A stretch of DNA of 64,000 nucleotides, taken from the NCBI GenBank assembly GCA_017616895.1, contig JAFZXE010000021.1, forward strand, positions 1-64,000. Reading direction: 5' to 3'. Of the stretch, positions 33,597 to 42,615 are shown piece by piece. The position numbers were made by a program, and so were the translations under genes. Positions within the stretch are counted from its first letter, which is position 1, and each line of letters starts with the position of its first letter. The notes under the pieces were generated by a model. It worked only from the letters and a program-made list of their open reading frames with translations, was not told where the DNA came from and ran no database searches. The stretch is from Bacteroidales bacterium. GTDB lineage: Bacteria; Bacteroidota; Bacteroidia; Bacteroidales; P3.

Positions 33597-33928
33597 TAAT
33601 CAACTTCGTAGGTTGCGATATTGCCGGACGTCTCTTGCACATCGACGCGGTAGCAGCACTCTATCTGCTGCTGGCACCAGCGGGCAATGTTTTCGGATGT
33701 AGGGTTGTAGGGTATCACATCGTTTATCAGATTATGGTCGAGCTTGTCGAAAATCCTGCGTTTTATTTCAGAAAAATCGACTACCATACCGTTGTGATCC
33801 AACTCCTTGGCTCGGCAATAAATGGTTATTATCCAGTTGTGACCGTGAAGTTCGATGCATTTGCTGGGATAGTCGAGCTCCAGCCAATGCGCTCCCGACA
33901 CTTCAATTGTTTTCTTGATGTAGAACAT
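33596..33928 (-). CDS. queD: 6-carboxytetrahydropterin synthase
   Basis: 110-residue QueD. Zinc histidines are in SGAHWL and LHGHNW, and the catalytic cysteine is in SKCIELHGHN near residue 24. Converts dihydroneopterin triphosphate (FolE product) to CPH4. Overlaps queE by one base. Confidence 0.95.
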   Translation of the reverse strand: MFYIKKTIEVSGAHWLELDYPSKCIELHGHNWIITIYCRAKELDHNGMVVDFSEIKRRIFDKLDHNLINDVIPYNPTSENIARWCQQQIECCYRVDVQETSGNIATYEVD

Positions 33929-33929
33929 G

Positions 33930-34035
33930 TTTTTGAAAGGTTTGAAAGGTTTGAAGGGTTTGAAAGGTGAACTGACCGCTGGCTAATGTTGATATGTTTA
34001 CTTAAAACTTACAGCTTAAAACTTAAAACTCATTT
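33930..34035. repeat. TTTGAAAGG nonamers and mixed words
   Basis: Four TTTGAAAGG/TTTGAAGGG nonamers, one TGTTGATATG word, TTAAAACTTACAGC words, then a 3' hairpin element directly after the queC stop (TAG then GTGCGAGCACGCACAGGGC in sense). Confidence 0.85.
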
Positions 34036-34057
34036 ATTGCCCTGTGCGTGCTCGCAC

Positions 34058-34726
34058 CTAACTATCGTATTCTGTCGGGTCGGGGATGCCGGCTTGGCGG
34101 AAGGCCTCCTTCCGCTCGGTGCAGGTGCCGCAGACACCACAGTGTCGTTCGTGACCGCAGTAGCAGGAGTAAGTGTCGGCAAAATCGATACCCAGTGCAG
34201 CACCACGCCTCACTATGTCGCTCTTCGAAATATTTGTATAAGGGGCCACTACCCGTACATTGATATATGTGCCCGACTGAGTGGCAGCGTCGATAGCATT
34301 GATAAACTCAGGCCTGCAATCGGGATATATGGCGTGGTCGCCGCCGTGATTGGCTATGAGCACCTGTGTCAAGCCACGACTTTCGGCCAAACCACATGCA
34401 ATGGACAGCATGATGCCGTTGCGGAACGGTACGACGGTAGAACGCATGTTGGCATCATCATACCCGCCGACAGGCACCGCATCGGCACCGTCGAGCAGCG
34501 ACGAGTGGAAATATTTTTTTATGAAGTCGAGCGGAATGATGATATGCTCTATGCCGAGACGCTCACAATGGCGCTTTGCACAGGCGATTTCGCGAAGGTT
34601 GTGGTTGCTGCCGTAGTCGAACGTGACAGCGAGCGCGATGCGGTCACGATTCTCATACAGCAAGGTAGTGGAGTCGAGTCCTCCTGATAGAATGATAAGA
34701 GAGTTTTTCCCTGTTACGGATTTCAT
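34058..34726 (-). CDS. queC: 7-cyano-7-deazaguanine synthase
   Basis: ATP-dependent synthesis of preQ0 from CDG and ammonia. 222 residues; the PP-loop SGGLDST is at residues 14-20 and the zinc site is C-x8-C-x2-C-x2-C in CYCGHERHCGVCGTC near 190. First of the que genes on this strand; the leader region is repeat-filled and I see no preQ1 riboswitch fold. Confidence 0.95.
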   Translation of the reverse strand: MKSVTGKNSLIILSGGLDSTTLLYENRDRIALAVTFDYGSNHNLREIACAKRHCERLGIEHIIIPLDFIKKYFHSSLLDGADAVPVGGYDDANMRSTVVPFRNGIMLSIACGLAESRGLTQVLIANHGGDHAIYPDCRPEFINAIDAATQSGTYINVRVVAPYTNISKSDIVRRGAALGIDFADTYSCYCGHERHCGVCGTCTERKEAFRQAGIPDPTEYDS

Positions 34727-34774
34727 ATTCTTGTTTTGTTAAAGGGGGTTGTCAAGAAGACCCCTGTATTATTG

Positions 34775-34963
34775 CGTTATTGCGTTAATGCGTTAGTGTG
34801 TTATTGCGTTAGTGCGTTAATGTATTAATGTGTTATTGCGTTTGTAGCTGACTACTGTTAACTTGTGACCTTGAACCATTCAAACCCTTTAAATCTTTTA
34901 AACCCTTTGAACCTTGAACCAACAATCTGCCCTGTCCGGGCACGGACCCTGTGCGGGCACGCA
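34775..34963. repeat. TTGCGTTA octamers and double hairpin element
   Basis: About ten TGCGTTAT/TGCGTTAA octamers, CCTTTAAATC-type words, and two adjacent 3' hairpin elements after the lpxA stop. The second hairpin reads GTCCG-TGCC-CGGAC: relative to GTGCG/CGCAC both sides of one pair have changed. Confidence 0.88.
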
Positions 34964-35749
34964 CTATTCCTTACGCATATACGAATAGCCTTTCATCAAG
35001 CCCGTATTGGCTCCTCCGATGAAACTGAGAATCACCTTAGCCTCGTCGGTATGACCATACTGTTCTTTGATGGCTTCAACAGCGTGACTTACGGTGAGCC
35101 CTTTCTGGAAGAGGTAGCGGTAGATGTCGCTGATGATGTTTATCGACTCCTGAGAGAATCCTCGACGAGAGAGCCCTAGTGTGTTGACTCCTGCGTACGA
35201 GATGGGGTAGCGGGCTGCCTTGACAAACGGCGGTATATCCTTATCGACCAAGGCTCCTCCCTGAGTGATGGCATGTGAGCCGATATGCACAAACTGCAGT
35301 ATGGCCGTCTTGCCACCGAGGATGACGTAGTCACCGACAATGATATGGCCGGCCAAGGTGGCGTTGTTGGCAAACACACAGTTGTTGCCCACCACACAGT
35401 CGTGTGCGATGTGCACGTAAGCCATTATGAGGTTGTTGTCGCCCACAACGGTCTTACCCGAGGCTGCCGTGCCGCGGTTGATGGTGCAGCATTCGCGGAT
35501 GACGTTGTTGTCGCCAATCTCGACGGTACTATATTCGCCGGCAAACTTCAAGTCCTGCGGAATAGCAGAAATCACCGCACCGGGGAATATCTTGCAGTTC
35601 TTGCCGATGCGTGCGCCGGGGAATATGGTAACATTGGGGCCAATCCAAGTCCCGTCGCCAATGACCACATCGTCATATATAGTGGTGAAATTTTCTATCG
35701 TAACATCCTTGCCTATCTTGGCATTGGGGTTGATGTCGTTGAGAGTCAT
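34964..35749 (-). CDS. lpxA: UDP-N-acetylglucosamine acyltransferase
   Basis: First enzyme of lipid A synthesis. 261-residue left-handed parallel beta-helix of hexapeptide repeats (for example IGDGTWIGPNVTIFPGARIG), the catalytic His in AYVHIAHDC near residue 122 and a helical C terminus. Starts within the lpxC stop (ATGA overlap). Confidence 0.96.
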   Translation of the reverse strand: MTLNDINPNAKIGKDVTIENFTTIYDDVVIGDGTWIGPNVTIFPGARIGKNCKIFPGAVISAIPQDLKFAGEYSTVEIGDNNVIRECCTINRGTAASGKTVVGDNNLIMAYVHIAHDCVVGNNCVFANNATLAGHIIVGDYVILGGKTAILQFVHIGSHAITQGGALVDKDIPPFVKAARYPISYAGVNTLGLSRRGFSQESINIISDIYRYLFQKGLTVSHAVEAIKEQYGHTDEAKVILSFIGGANTGLMKGYSYMRKE

Positions 35750-36669
35750 GATTTTGTATGTGTGTAATAGTTAATCAAGTATTTAGCAAAAGCATTGTTG
35801 GCTTTATGTCCGGGTTTATAGACTTTGAAGCGGCCTTTCAATTGGCATCCCACAAGTCTTACGTCGCCAAGAAAGTCGAGCAACTTGTGGCGAGCCGGCT
35901 CATTGGGGAAGTAGAGGTCGGTGGTGTTGAGCAAACCGTCGTGAACCCTGAACTGCGATGCGTCTTTATGGAAAGTTTTCTCAAGACGTTTCAGCTGTCT
36001 TGATCCCAGCTCTTTGTTTACGAACACCAGAGCGTTGTCCAAGCTGCCGCCTTTGATAAGATTGAGGTGTAGCAGAGGCTCCACTTCGTGCAGAAAAACG
36101 AATGTGCGGCTGGGGGCTATCTGGTCGGCATACTCGTCAAGCGAGTTCATCACCGCCTGCTGTCGGCCGATAACGCTATCTACGAACTCTATCGTACACT
36201 CCACCGAGAAATGGTCGTCGGGTTCCACATCGTAAATCGAGCCTGTGGGTGCGTATTCAAAATGTATGGGTTCTTTTATATCCAACACTCTCCGCTGGAC
36301 GTCAAGATGAACGGTGCCAACACGTTGCAGCTGCTGAAGCCACGGGCGAGCCGACCCGTCCAGTATCGGTATCTCTCCGCCGTCGGGCTCGATGAGGGCG
36401 TTGTCGATTTGCATTCCGTGCAACGCCGACATCAGGTGTTCGATAGTTGCTATTGAATGTCGTCCGAATCCAAGTGTCGTTCCTCGCGCCGTGCTACCCA
36501 CCCTGTCGGCTGTCGCCTGCTGGGTAATGATATTCACCCTGTCAGTACGTCGAAATGCTATGCCGAAGTTCGCCCCCGCAGGTCGCACCAATACTGTCAC
36601 GGTACGTCCTGTATGGAGTCCAGGTCCTGTCAATCGGAAAGGTATGCGTATGGTTGTCTGTTGTTCCAA
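35746..36669 (-). CDS. lpxC: UDP-3-O-acyl-N-acetylglucosamine deacetylase
   Basis: Zinc amidase committing to lipid A. 307 residues. Zinc ligands are in TIEHLMSAL, and HKLLDFLGD; the catalytic His is in GHKANNAF near the C terminus. Most Bacteroidetes LpxC proteins are fused to a FabZ dehydratase of about 150 residues; this one ends directly after the LpxC fold and overlaps lpxA, so FabZ must be elsewhere. Confidence 0.95.
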   Translation of the reverse strand: MEQQTTIRIPFRLTGPGLHTGRTVTVLVRPAGANFGIAFRRTDRVNIITQQATADRVGSTARGTTLGFGRHSIATIEHLMSALHGMQIDNALIEPDGGEIPILDGSARPWLQQLQRVGTVHLDVQRRVLDIKEPIHFEYAPTGSIYDVEPDDHFSVECTIEFVDSVIGRQQAVMNSLDEYADQIAPSRTFVFLHEVEPLLHLNLIKGGSLDNALVFVNKELGSRQLKRLEKTFHKDASQFRVHDGLLNTTDLYFPNEPARHKLLDFLGDVRLVGCQLKGRFKVYKPGHKANNAFAKYLINYYTHTKS

Positions 36670-36689
36670 AGTGTGTGAAGATGTTGATG

Positions 36690-36892
36690 GGTTGTAATTG
36701 CGTTATTGCGTTATTGTGTTATTGTGTTAGTGCGTTAGTGCGTTAGTGTGTTATTGCGTTATTGCGTTATTGTGTTATTGCGTTACTGTGTTATTGCGTT
36801 ATTGCGTTATTGTATATTGCGTTATTGTGTTATTGTGTTAGTGCGTTATTGTGTTAGTGTCTGATTGCTAATTGCCCTGTGCGGGCACGCAC
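36690..36892. repeat. Long TTGCGTTA/TTGTGTTA octamer array
   Basis: About twenty octamers of the GCGTTATT, GTGTTATT and GCGTTAGT kind in 150 bp upstream of lpxC, ending in a 3' hairpin element right after the stop codon of the LysM gene. No gene. Confidence 0.9.
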
Positions 36893-38641
36893 CTAGTACC
36901 TCCCCGACAATGGCACGAATCGTAAATTGCTGAGTTTATAGAACACAGCCGACTCGTTGACGAACCCGTGACCTCTGTCGCTCTGCGAGAAAAACATCGG
37001 ACACAGCATTCCTGACACACTCGACTGGTTGGGTGAGCGCCAGAATTCCGTCCCGCGGTTCTTCAATCCATACACAAAATAGATGATGATATCGTTTGCC
37101 ATCGGCGCGTATGCACCTATCGGATCGACCTTGAAATGCTCGTTGAAGGCATCGATGAAATCTTTCTTCGACGGGTCGTTGTAATCCAACTCCGTGTTCA
37201 CCGTCATATAATTTGCCTGCTGCAGCTGTGCGAAATCGATGTCGCCGTATTTAAGGATATAGTTGTCAAATGACACCAGCGTCACCCCTGACGACTTGGC
37301 TGCCGCCATTCTGTTGAGCAGAGTGCTCACCTGTATATGGTTTTTGTCACGGTTCTGGTCGTAGATATTAAGCACATAGCAGTTGGGTGTCTTCTTCATG
37401 GTTGCCACCAGTTTCGAGTTGGCCGACCAATCGAAAAAAGTGTAGGCAATATCGCCGCGGGCTTTAAGTTTTTCTTCGACCAAACCTCTCACACGCGCCT
37501 CGTTCTTCGAGCCAGAAGTGATAATATACAGGTGCGGTTTGCCCGACATGCCGCCGATAATCTTCAGCAACTCGTTCACCTCGCCATCGACCGACGACAT
37601 ACACTTGAACACATACGGATTTCCTTCCACTATCTCATCGCGTTCGGCCAGCGGGTTTATGATGAATATCTGGTTCTTCTGCGCCCAGTCGGCAGCATAT
37701 TCAAACTGCTCTTTAGGCAGCAGGGCTATGATGAAGTCGCTTCGTGTCACATCGTGGGTGTTTATCGCTGTCTCTATATCCATACGGGTCTTGCCTGTGA
37801 TATCGACAACATTTAGTACCACCTTGCAGTTCATTCTTTCAAGTCGTTCCATTCCCACCAACAGTCCCTCGTAGAACTGTATGTACTCGAAAGCGCCGTA
37901 ACTTTTCTTTCCGCGCTGGTCAACATCGAACTTGGTGGTAGAGATCTTGTCCAAATCGCCCAGATGCAGCGGCATCAACAGCGACACATGAATCCGACCC
38001 GGCTCAATCAGCGGCGAAACCACAGCAGGCTCCGCAGGTGCTTTCGGCGTATATGCCGCCGGCTGACGTCCGCCATTACTGCCCGTGCGGCTAGCACCAG
38101 GTTGCTGACTGTTAACTACCGACTGCTGACTGTTAGATTGCTCTGTGCGAGCACGCACCTGACTGTCATTATCGCCCGTGCGGCCAGCACCCGGCACTTT
38201 TATCGTCTGCCCGGCCTTAAGTCCCATCGTCCTCAATTCGGGATTCAGCTCGTTCAGGTCCTCGATGCTCACGTTGTATTTCTTCGAAAGGCTGTACAGC
38301 GTCTGACCGGGCTCAACCACGATGAACTGATATTCCCGCTTGGTTTCTTGCTGACCGCCAGATTGCTCTGTGCGAGCACGCACTTGACTGTTAACCACAC
38401 AGTCGGTGCAAGGAATCCACACCGTGTCATCTACCGACAGGTGGTGTATATCCGACTTCAGTATCGCCTCGTGCTCTTTCACACCGTAGAGTTTGGTGAT
38501 TGAATACACCGTCTGGCCGGGTTGCACGATATGTATGTAGCATTTCTTGCCGTTGTGCATCCCCACGGTGTTCGACTTCACCACCTGGGCGCTCAACGAC
38601 ACCGACAAACTAACCAAGAATAAAAACAATAATCTTTTCAA
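36893..38641 (-). CDS. LysM-domain protein with periplasmic-binding-protein fold
   Basis: About 583 residues from the TTG at 38641, which begins a signal peptide (KRLLFLFLVSLSVSLSA-Q). The GTG further upstream only adds translated repeat. Two LysM modules (YIHIVQPGQTVYSITKLYG and FIVVEPGQTLYSLSKKYN) bind peptidoglycan; the rest is a type I periplasmic-binding fold (IHVSLLMPLHLGD to the end). The linkers before and after the second LysM hold hairpin and heptamer repeat words read as SQVRARTEQS, GAGRTGDND and GASRTGSNGG. It is 52 bp downstream of guaA on the same strand. Confidence 0.85.
   Translation of the reverse strand: MKRLLFLFLVSLSVSLSAQVVKSNTVGMHNGKKCYIHIVQPGQTVYSITKLYGVKEHEAILKSDIHHLSVDDTVWIPCTDCVVNSQVRARTEQSGGQQETKREYQFIVVEPGQTLYSLSKKYNVSIEDLNELNPELRTMGLKAGQTIKVPGAGRTGDNDSQVRARTEQSNSQQSVVNSQQPGASRTGSNGGRQPAAYTPKAPAEPAVVSPLIEPGRIHVSLLMPLHLGDLDKISTTKFDVDQRGKKSYGAFEYIQFYEGLLVGMERLERMNCKVVLNVVDITGKTRMDIETAINTHDVTRSDFIIALLPKEQFEYAADWAQKNQIFIINPLAERDEIVEGNPYVFKCMSSVDGEVNELLKIIGGMSGKPHLYIITSGSKNEARVRGLVEEKLKARGDIAYTFFDWSANSKLVATMKKTPNCYVLNIYDQNRDKNHIQVSTLLNRMAAAKSSGVTLVSFDNYILKYGDIDFAQLQQANYMTVNTELDYNDPSKKDFIDAFNEHFKVDPIGAYAPMANDIIIYFVYGLKNRGTEFWRSPNQSSVSGMLCPMFFSQSDRGHGFVNESAVFYKLSNLRFVPLSGRY
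38085..38200 (-). repeat. Repeat-word linker in the LysM gene
   Basis: Three hairpin elements (sense GGTGCTAGCCGCACGGGC, GTGCGTGCTCGCACAGAGC and GGTGCTGGCCGCACGGGCG) with AACAGTCAGCAGTC heptamers between them, all in frame. Confidence 0.85.
38362..38390 (-). repeat. Hairpin element in first LysM linker
   Basis: Sense AAGTGCGTGCTCGCACAGAGC, followed by AATCTGG; encodes QVRARTEQSG between the two LysM modules. Confidence 0.8.
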
Positions 38642-38692
38642 ACCAACTTCAAATTTCAAAATTCCAAATTCAAAATTCAAAATCACACGCAC

Positions 38693-40219
38693 CTACTCCC
38701 ACTCTATCGTTGCAGGCGGTTTCGAGCTGATGTCATACACCACCCTGTTCACGCCTTTCACTCGGTTGATAATCTCGTTCGACACCTTGGCGAGGAACTC
38801 GTACGGCAGGTGGCTCCAGTCGGCCGTCATGCCATCGACGCTCTCCACAGCCCTCAGCGCCACCACGCTCTCGTATGTGCGCTCGTCGCCCATCACTCCC
38901 ACCGACTGTACCGGCAGCAGCATACATCCCGCCTGCCACACTTTGTCGTACAACCCGTTCTCCCTCAACCCCCTCACAAATATGTCATCGACCTCCTGCA
39001 GTATGCGTACCTTCTCGGGTGTAACATCGCTCAGTATCCTGATTGCCAAACCGGGGCCCGGGAACGGGTGACGGCCGATCAGCTCGTCCTTGATACCCAG
39101 CTGGCGTCCCACTCTGCGCACCTCGTCTTTGAACAAGCTGCGCAGCGGCTCCACCAACTGCAGCTTCATATAGTCGGGCAATCCGCCCACGTTGTGGTGG
39201 CTCTTTATCGTCTGCGACGGTCCTTTCACCGAGCTGCTCTCAATCACGTCGGGATAAATCGTACCCTGTCCCAGCCACTTCGCGTCGGTTATCTGTTTCG
39301 CCTCGGCGTCAAACACGTCGATGAACGTCTTGCCAATTCCCTTGCGTTTCTTCTCCGGGTCGGTCACTCCGGCCAGCACCGAGTAGAAGCGCTCCTTCGC
39401 ATCCACACCTTTCACGTTCAACCCCATGTCCTTGTAAGACTCCAGCACGCTCTCGAACTCGTTTTTCCTCAGCAATCCGTTGTCCACGAATATGCAGTGC
39501 AGCTGATGTCCTATCGCGCGGTTCAGCAGCACCGCCGCCACCGTCGAATCCACTCCGCCGCTCAACCCCAGCACCACCTTGTCGTTCCCCACTTTGGCTT
39601 TCAACTCCGCAACGGTGGTCTCGATAAACGACGCCGGAGTCCAGCTCTGGTCACAATGACAGATATCCACCACGAAGTTCTTCAGCAGCGTCAACCCATC
39701 GACCGAGTGGTGCACCTCGGGGTGGAACTGTATGGCGTAGGTCTCTTCGCCCTCAATCTTATAGCCTGCATACTTCACGTTCTCCGTCGAGCAGATGCAC
39801 TTGTATCCCTCGGGCACACACTCTATCGTGTCGCCGTGGCTCATCCACACCTGGCTGCCGGTCGGCACCCCTTTCATCAGCGGCGACTCCGTGTCTATCC
39901 AGTTCAGGTTCGCCCTGCCGTACTCTCTTATCTTCGACTGCTGCACCTTTCCGCCGCCCCATTTGGCGAGATACTGCGCTCCGTAGCACACCGCCAGCAG
40001 CGGCAGCTTGCCTTTGATGTCCTTCATGTCTGGCACAGGCGCGTCCTCGGCGTTGCAGCTGTACGGGCTGCCCGAAAAAATCACGCCCTTCACATCCTTC
40101 GTCAACGCGGGAATCTTGTTGAACGGGTGTATTTCGCAATAAACATTAAGCTCCCTCACCTTGCGGGCAATAAGCTGAGTGTACTGAGAACCAAAGTCTA
40201 AGATAATGATAGAGTCCAT
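38693..40219 (-). CDS. guaA: GMP synthase (glutamine-hydrolysing)
   Basis: Amidates XMP to GMP. 508 residues: class I glutamine amidotransferase (nucleophile in AVCYGAQ near residue 84, then HPEVHHS), ATP pyrophosphatase with the PP-loop [12 protein letters not shown] near 224, and the C-terminal dimerisation domain ending [13 protein letters not shown], which is the conserved C terminus. It has a clean promoter at 40242-40271. Confidence 0.97.
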   Translation of the reverse strand: MDSIIILDFGSQYTQLIARKVRELNVYCEIHPFNKIPALTKDVKGVIFSGSPYSCNAEDAPVPDMKDIKGKLPLLAVCYGAQYLAKWGGGKVQQSKIREYGRANLNWIDTESPLMKGVPTGSQVWMSHGDTIECVPEGYKCICSTENVKYAGYKIEGEETYAIQFHPEVHHSVDGLTLLKNFVVDICHCDQSWTPASFIETTVAELKAKVGNDKVVLGLSGGVDSTVAAVLLNRAIGHQLHCIFVDNGLLRKNEFESVLESYKDMGLNVKGVDAKERFYSVLAGVTDPEKKRKGIGKTFIDVFDAEAKQITDAKWLGQGTIYPDVIESSSVKGPSQTIKSHHNVGGLPDYMKLQLVEPLRSLFKDEVRRVGRQLGIKDELIGRHPFPGPGLAIRILSDVTPEKVRILQEVDDIFVRGLRENGLYDKVWQAGCMLLPVQSVGVMGDERTYESVVALRAVESVDGMTADWSHLPYEFLAKVSNEIINRVKGVNRVVYDISSKPPATIEWE

Positions 40220-40241
40220 ATTGTTTGCAGATTAAGAAGTG

Positions 40242-40271
40242 CAAAAATACGAATATATTTATATATATCAA
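40242..40271 (-). promoter_or_regulatory. guaA promoter
   Basis: On the minus strand TTG (40271-40269), 19-nt spacer, TATTTTTG (40249-40242), followed by C. It is 23 bp from the guaA start codon. Confidence 0.78.
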
Positions 40272-40807
40272 AATCCTTGCAGCAAGTCCCCTTTTCTTCC
40301 CTCTCATCCCTGCCCAAGCGCCAATCCCCGCACACCACCCCCACCGCCAACCACACAACATTTCAAGACGCACCGAACCCACAAACCAAAACACTCCTTA
40401 GCGCCATCCTAGAGAAACCCTTAAGTTACCCTTAAGTTATCTTAGATGGGTCTTAGAGATGGTACGGCTTTGATACGGAGTTGATACGGCCTTGATACGG
40501 TGTTGATACGTACCTGACCCATCTACCACTCTGTTTATCACACTCTTTCAAACATCGGAATTACAACCACTCCACACATCAAACTCACTTATATCTGATT
40601 ATCATCCACTTGGATATGATATACTATCCCAGCTCCACACTTGCAAAGTTACAAATAAATATCCCGCTAAACAATTTTTTTCAAAGAAAATTTTACCAAC
40701 CCACTACTCCCTGTCTCTCAACCCATTATCTTTCATTCCCAACCCACTTGGGCAATATCGCACCGTTTTGTGCGTTATATTTTTTATTAACGCGAAACTT
40801 AACAATA
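40272..40807. other. Spacer between guaA and the restriction-modification cassette
   Basis: 540 bp without a gene. Holds a nine-unit 11-bp array (40417-40515) and then AT-rich sequence that probably contains the original promoter of the M3 peptidase gene (for example GTGCGTTATATTTTTTATTAACG before the ATG at 40812). Confidence 0.55.
40417..40515. repeat. Nine-unit 11-bp array
   Basis: Exactly nine consecutive 11-bp frames: ACCCTTAAGTT twice, ATCTTAGATGG, GTCTTAGAGAT, GGTACGGCTTT, GATACGGAGTT, GATACGGCCTT, GATACGGTGTT, GATACGTACCT. Confidence 0.92.
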
Positions 40808-40826
40808 AAATATGCGTAAAACATCA
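40808..40826 (+). repeat. Left 19-bp direct repeat of the RM cassette
   Basis: AAATATGCGTAAAACATCA, identical to 42597-42615. It includes an ATG and the first codons MRKTS as in the peptidase gene, then diverges and stops after 29 codons: the remnant start of the disrupted gene. Confidence 0.88.
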
Positions 40827-40910
40827 CTTTTTGCAAACCGATTAAGAGACAAGAAGCATCCGCAGCCCAGCGCAAACAGAAGCATAAAACAAAAAATATG
40901 ACACACTAAA

Positions 40911-41918
40911 ATGGGTTTAGACGATAAAAAAAGAGCCGAGCGAAACAGAACGCTCACAATATCACAAAACGAGATCCCCACACTCTCAAGAATGGTTTCG
41001 TCGAAAAACGACGTCCTAAAGTCGGGAATAACCGACACCATCATAAACGCCAACATAATGGATGTTATAGACGCAATACCAGACAAGTGTGCCAATTTGA
41101 TAATTGTTGACCCTCCATACAATTTATCGAAAGACTTTCATGGTGTAACGTTCAATGCGATGACATCTGATAGTTACGAAAAATACTTACGCGAGTGGTT
41201 TTACAAAATATGCGATAAGCTCTCAGACAACGGAACTCTATACATGTGTGGAGACTGGAAGTGCACAAGCTCCATGCAAAAGGTCATATCCGAACGCCTG
41301 TCCATCATAAACCGCATTACATGGCAACGCGAAAAAGGCCGAGGCGCAATGTCAAACTGGAAAAACAGCATGGAAGACATCTGGTTCGCCGTAAAAAAAA
41401 CAAACGACTACTATTTCAACGTTGAAGCAGTTATGTCGAAACGAAGGGTATTGGCACCATACAGAGACAACGGCAAACCGAAAGACTGGAACGAAACCGA
41501 CAACGGTAACTTTAGAACCACTTACCCATCAAATTTCTGGGACGACATCAGCGTTCCGTTCTGGTCAATGCCTGAAAACACCGACCATCCGACGCAAAAA
41601 CCGGAAAAACTGTATGCCAAACTCGTGCTGGCTTCGTCGAAACCTGGCGACTTGGTTTTCGATCCATTTTTAGGAAGCGGCACATCGGCAGTTGTTGCAA
41701 AAAAACTGAATCGTCACTATTGTGGCATCGAAATCAACAAGGAATACTGCCTATGGGCAGCAAAACGTATTATGAATTCCGAAACCGACAAAGAGATTCA
41801 GGGCTACCAAGATGGGGTTTTCTGGGAACGTAACACCCTAAACTTTCAAAAAAAGGGGGGTGAAAAGAGACAAAAGAAATTTCATACCACTAGTCAACAG
41901 CCATCACTTTTTTCTTAA
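40911..41918 (+). CDS. Type II DNA adenine methyltransferase, beta class
   Basis: 335 residues. Motif order DPPYN (residue 67) before DPFLGSGTS (about 251) marks a beta-class N6-adenine (or N4-cytosine) methyltransferase such as HinfI- or CcrM-like enzymes; HPTQKPEKL is the usual motif before the SAM site. The following gene, 20 bp on, is the presumed cognate nuclease. A+T-rich relative to neighbours guaA and the M3 peptidase, consistent with transfer. Recognition site cannot be read from the sequence. Confidence 0.92.
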   Translation: MGLDDKKRAERNRTLTISQNEIPTLSRMVSSKNDVLKSGITDTIINANIMDVIDAIPDKCANLIIVDPPYNLSKDFHGVTFNAMTSDSYEKYLREWFYKICDKLSDNGTLYMCGDWKCTSSMQKVISERLSIINRITWQREKGRGAMSNWKNSMEDIWFAVKKTNDYYFNVEAVMSKRRVLAPYRDNGKPKDWNETDNGNFRTTYPSNFWDDISVPFWSMPENTDHPTQKPEKLYAKLVLASSKPGDLVFDPFLGSGTSAVVAKKLNRHYCGIEINKEYCLWAAKRIMNSETDKEIQGYQDGVFWERNTLNFQKKGGEKRQKKFHTTSQQPSLFS

Positions 41919-41938
41919 TCGTCCAATGTACAATTCCC

Positions 41939-42598
41939 ATGAGAAAACTTGATCTGGATAATATATCGAAAGAGCTTCTCCTCGACCTTAACCACAATGC
42001 ACAAGAACTGGTTAATCCCGATATGCTAAACTCCCCACGCACAATCGGAGACTCCGTGCAACAGTATCTTGCATCTGTCGGATTGCCAAAAGTACTCAAA
42101 CAAAGCAACATTTCCGTAGAGAATAATTTCAGCAGAAGGTCGATGGAGGACATGGCATTTTCTGACTGTCAGGAAAATTACTACGCCGTGGATGTCAAAA
42201 CACACAACTTGGACACACTATTCAACATGCCCAACCTAATATCGGTAAAAAGACTGGCTCAATTTTACAGAAACGACGACAAAAATCACTTCTGCATAAT
42301 TATAGCATCCTACCGGGTTGGAAAAGACAAACTACTATACGAAGACTGCATATTCAAACCAATCGAAGCTTTCTCTTGGAAATGTCTAACGTTAGGGGCA
42401 TTGGGTTGGGGACAGATCCAGATTGCGAACGCAAACAAACTCATCTTCGAAAAGAACGTTAACCGCTGTAAGTGGATGCTTGACTTGTGCGACAATCTAT
42501 CATTGTTTTATGACGAGGAAATAAATAAAATCGGGGAAAGGAAAAACTGGTTTTCCGAAAACAGACAATATTGGGCAAACAAAAATCAAAACAATTAA
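41939..42598 (+). CDS. Probable type II restriction endonuclease
   Basis: 219 residues, no family named with certainty. A PD-(D/E)xK-like core is seen: ED near residue 61-62 and YYAVDVKTHN (Asp and Lys about 76 and 78), an arrangement like that of EcoRV (Asp...DxK). Position directly after the methyltransferase supports its role. Ends 2 bp before the M3 peptidase ATG, so all three genes can share one transcript. Confidence 0.72.
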   Translation: MRKLDLDNISKELLLDLNHNAQELVNPDMLNSPRTIGDSVQQYLASVGLPKVLKQSNISVENNFSRRSMEDMAFSDCQENYYAVDVKTHNLDTLFNMPNLISVKRLAQFYRNDDKNHFCIIIASYRVGKDKLLYEDCIFKPIEAFSWKCLTLGALGWGQIQIANANKLIFEKNVNRCKWMLDLCDNLSLFYDEEINKIGERKNWFSENRQYWANKNQNN

Positions 42599-42615
42599 AT
42601 ATGCGTAAAACATCA
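42597..42615 (+). repeat. Right 19-bp direct repeat of the RM cassette
   Basis: AAATATGCGTAAAACATCA, overlapping the start codon of the intact M3 peptidase gene. Matches 40808-40826 exactly. Confidence 0.88.

Noticed and set aside
38642-38692. GTG at 38692 as start of the LysM gene
   Set aside because: It would place seventeen residues of translated AAATTC repeat before the signal peptide; TTG at 38641 gives a normal signal sequence.
38810-40201. A 463-codon open frame opposite guaA
   Set aside because: Antisense shadow of a fully conserved GMP synthase; composition rich in His, Arg and Gln, no domain.
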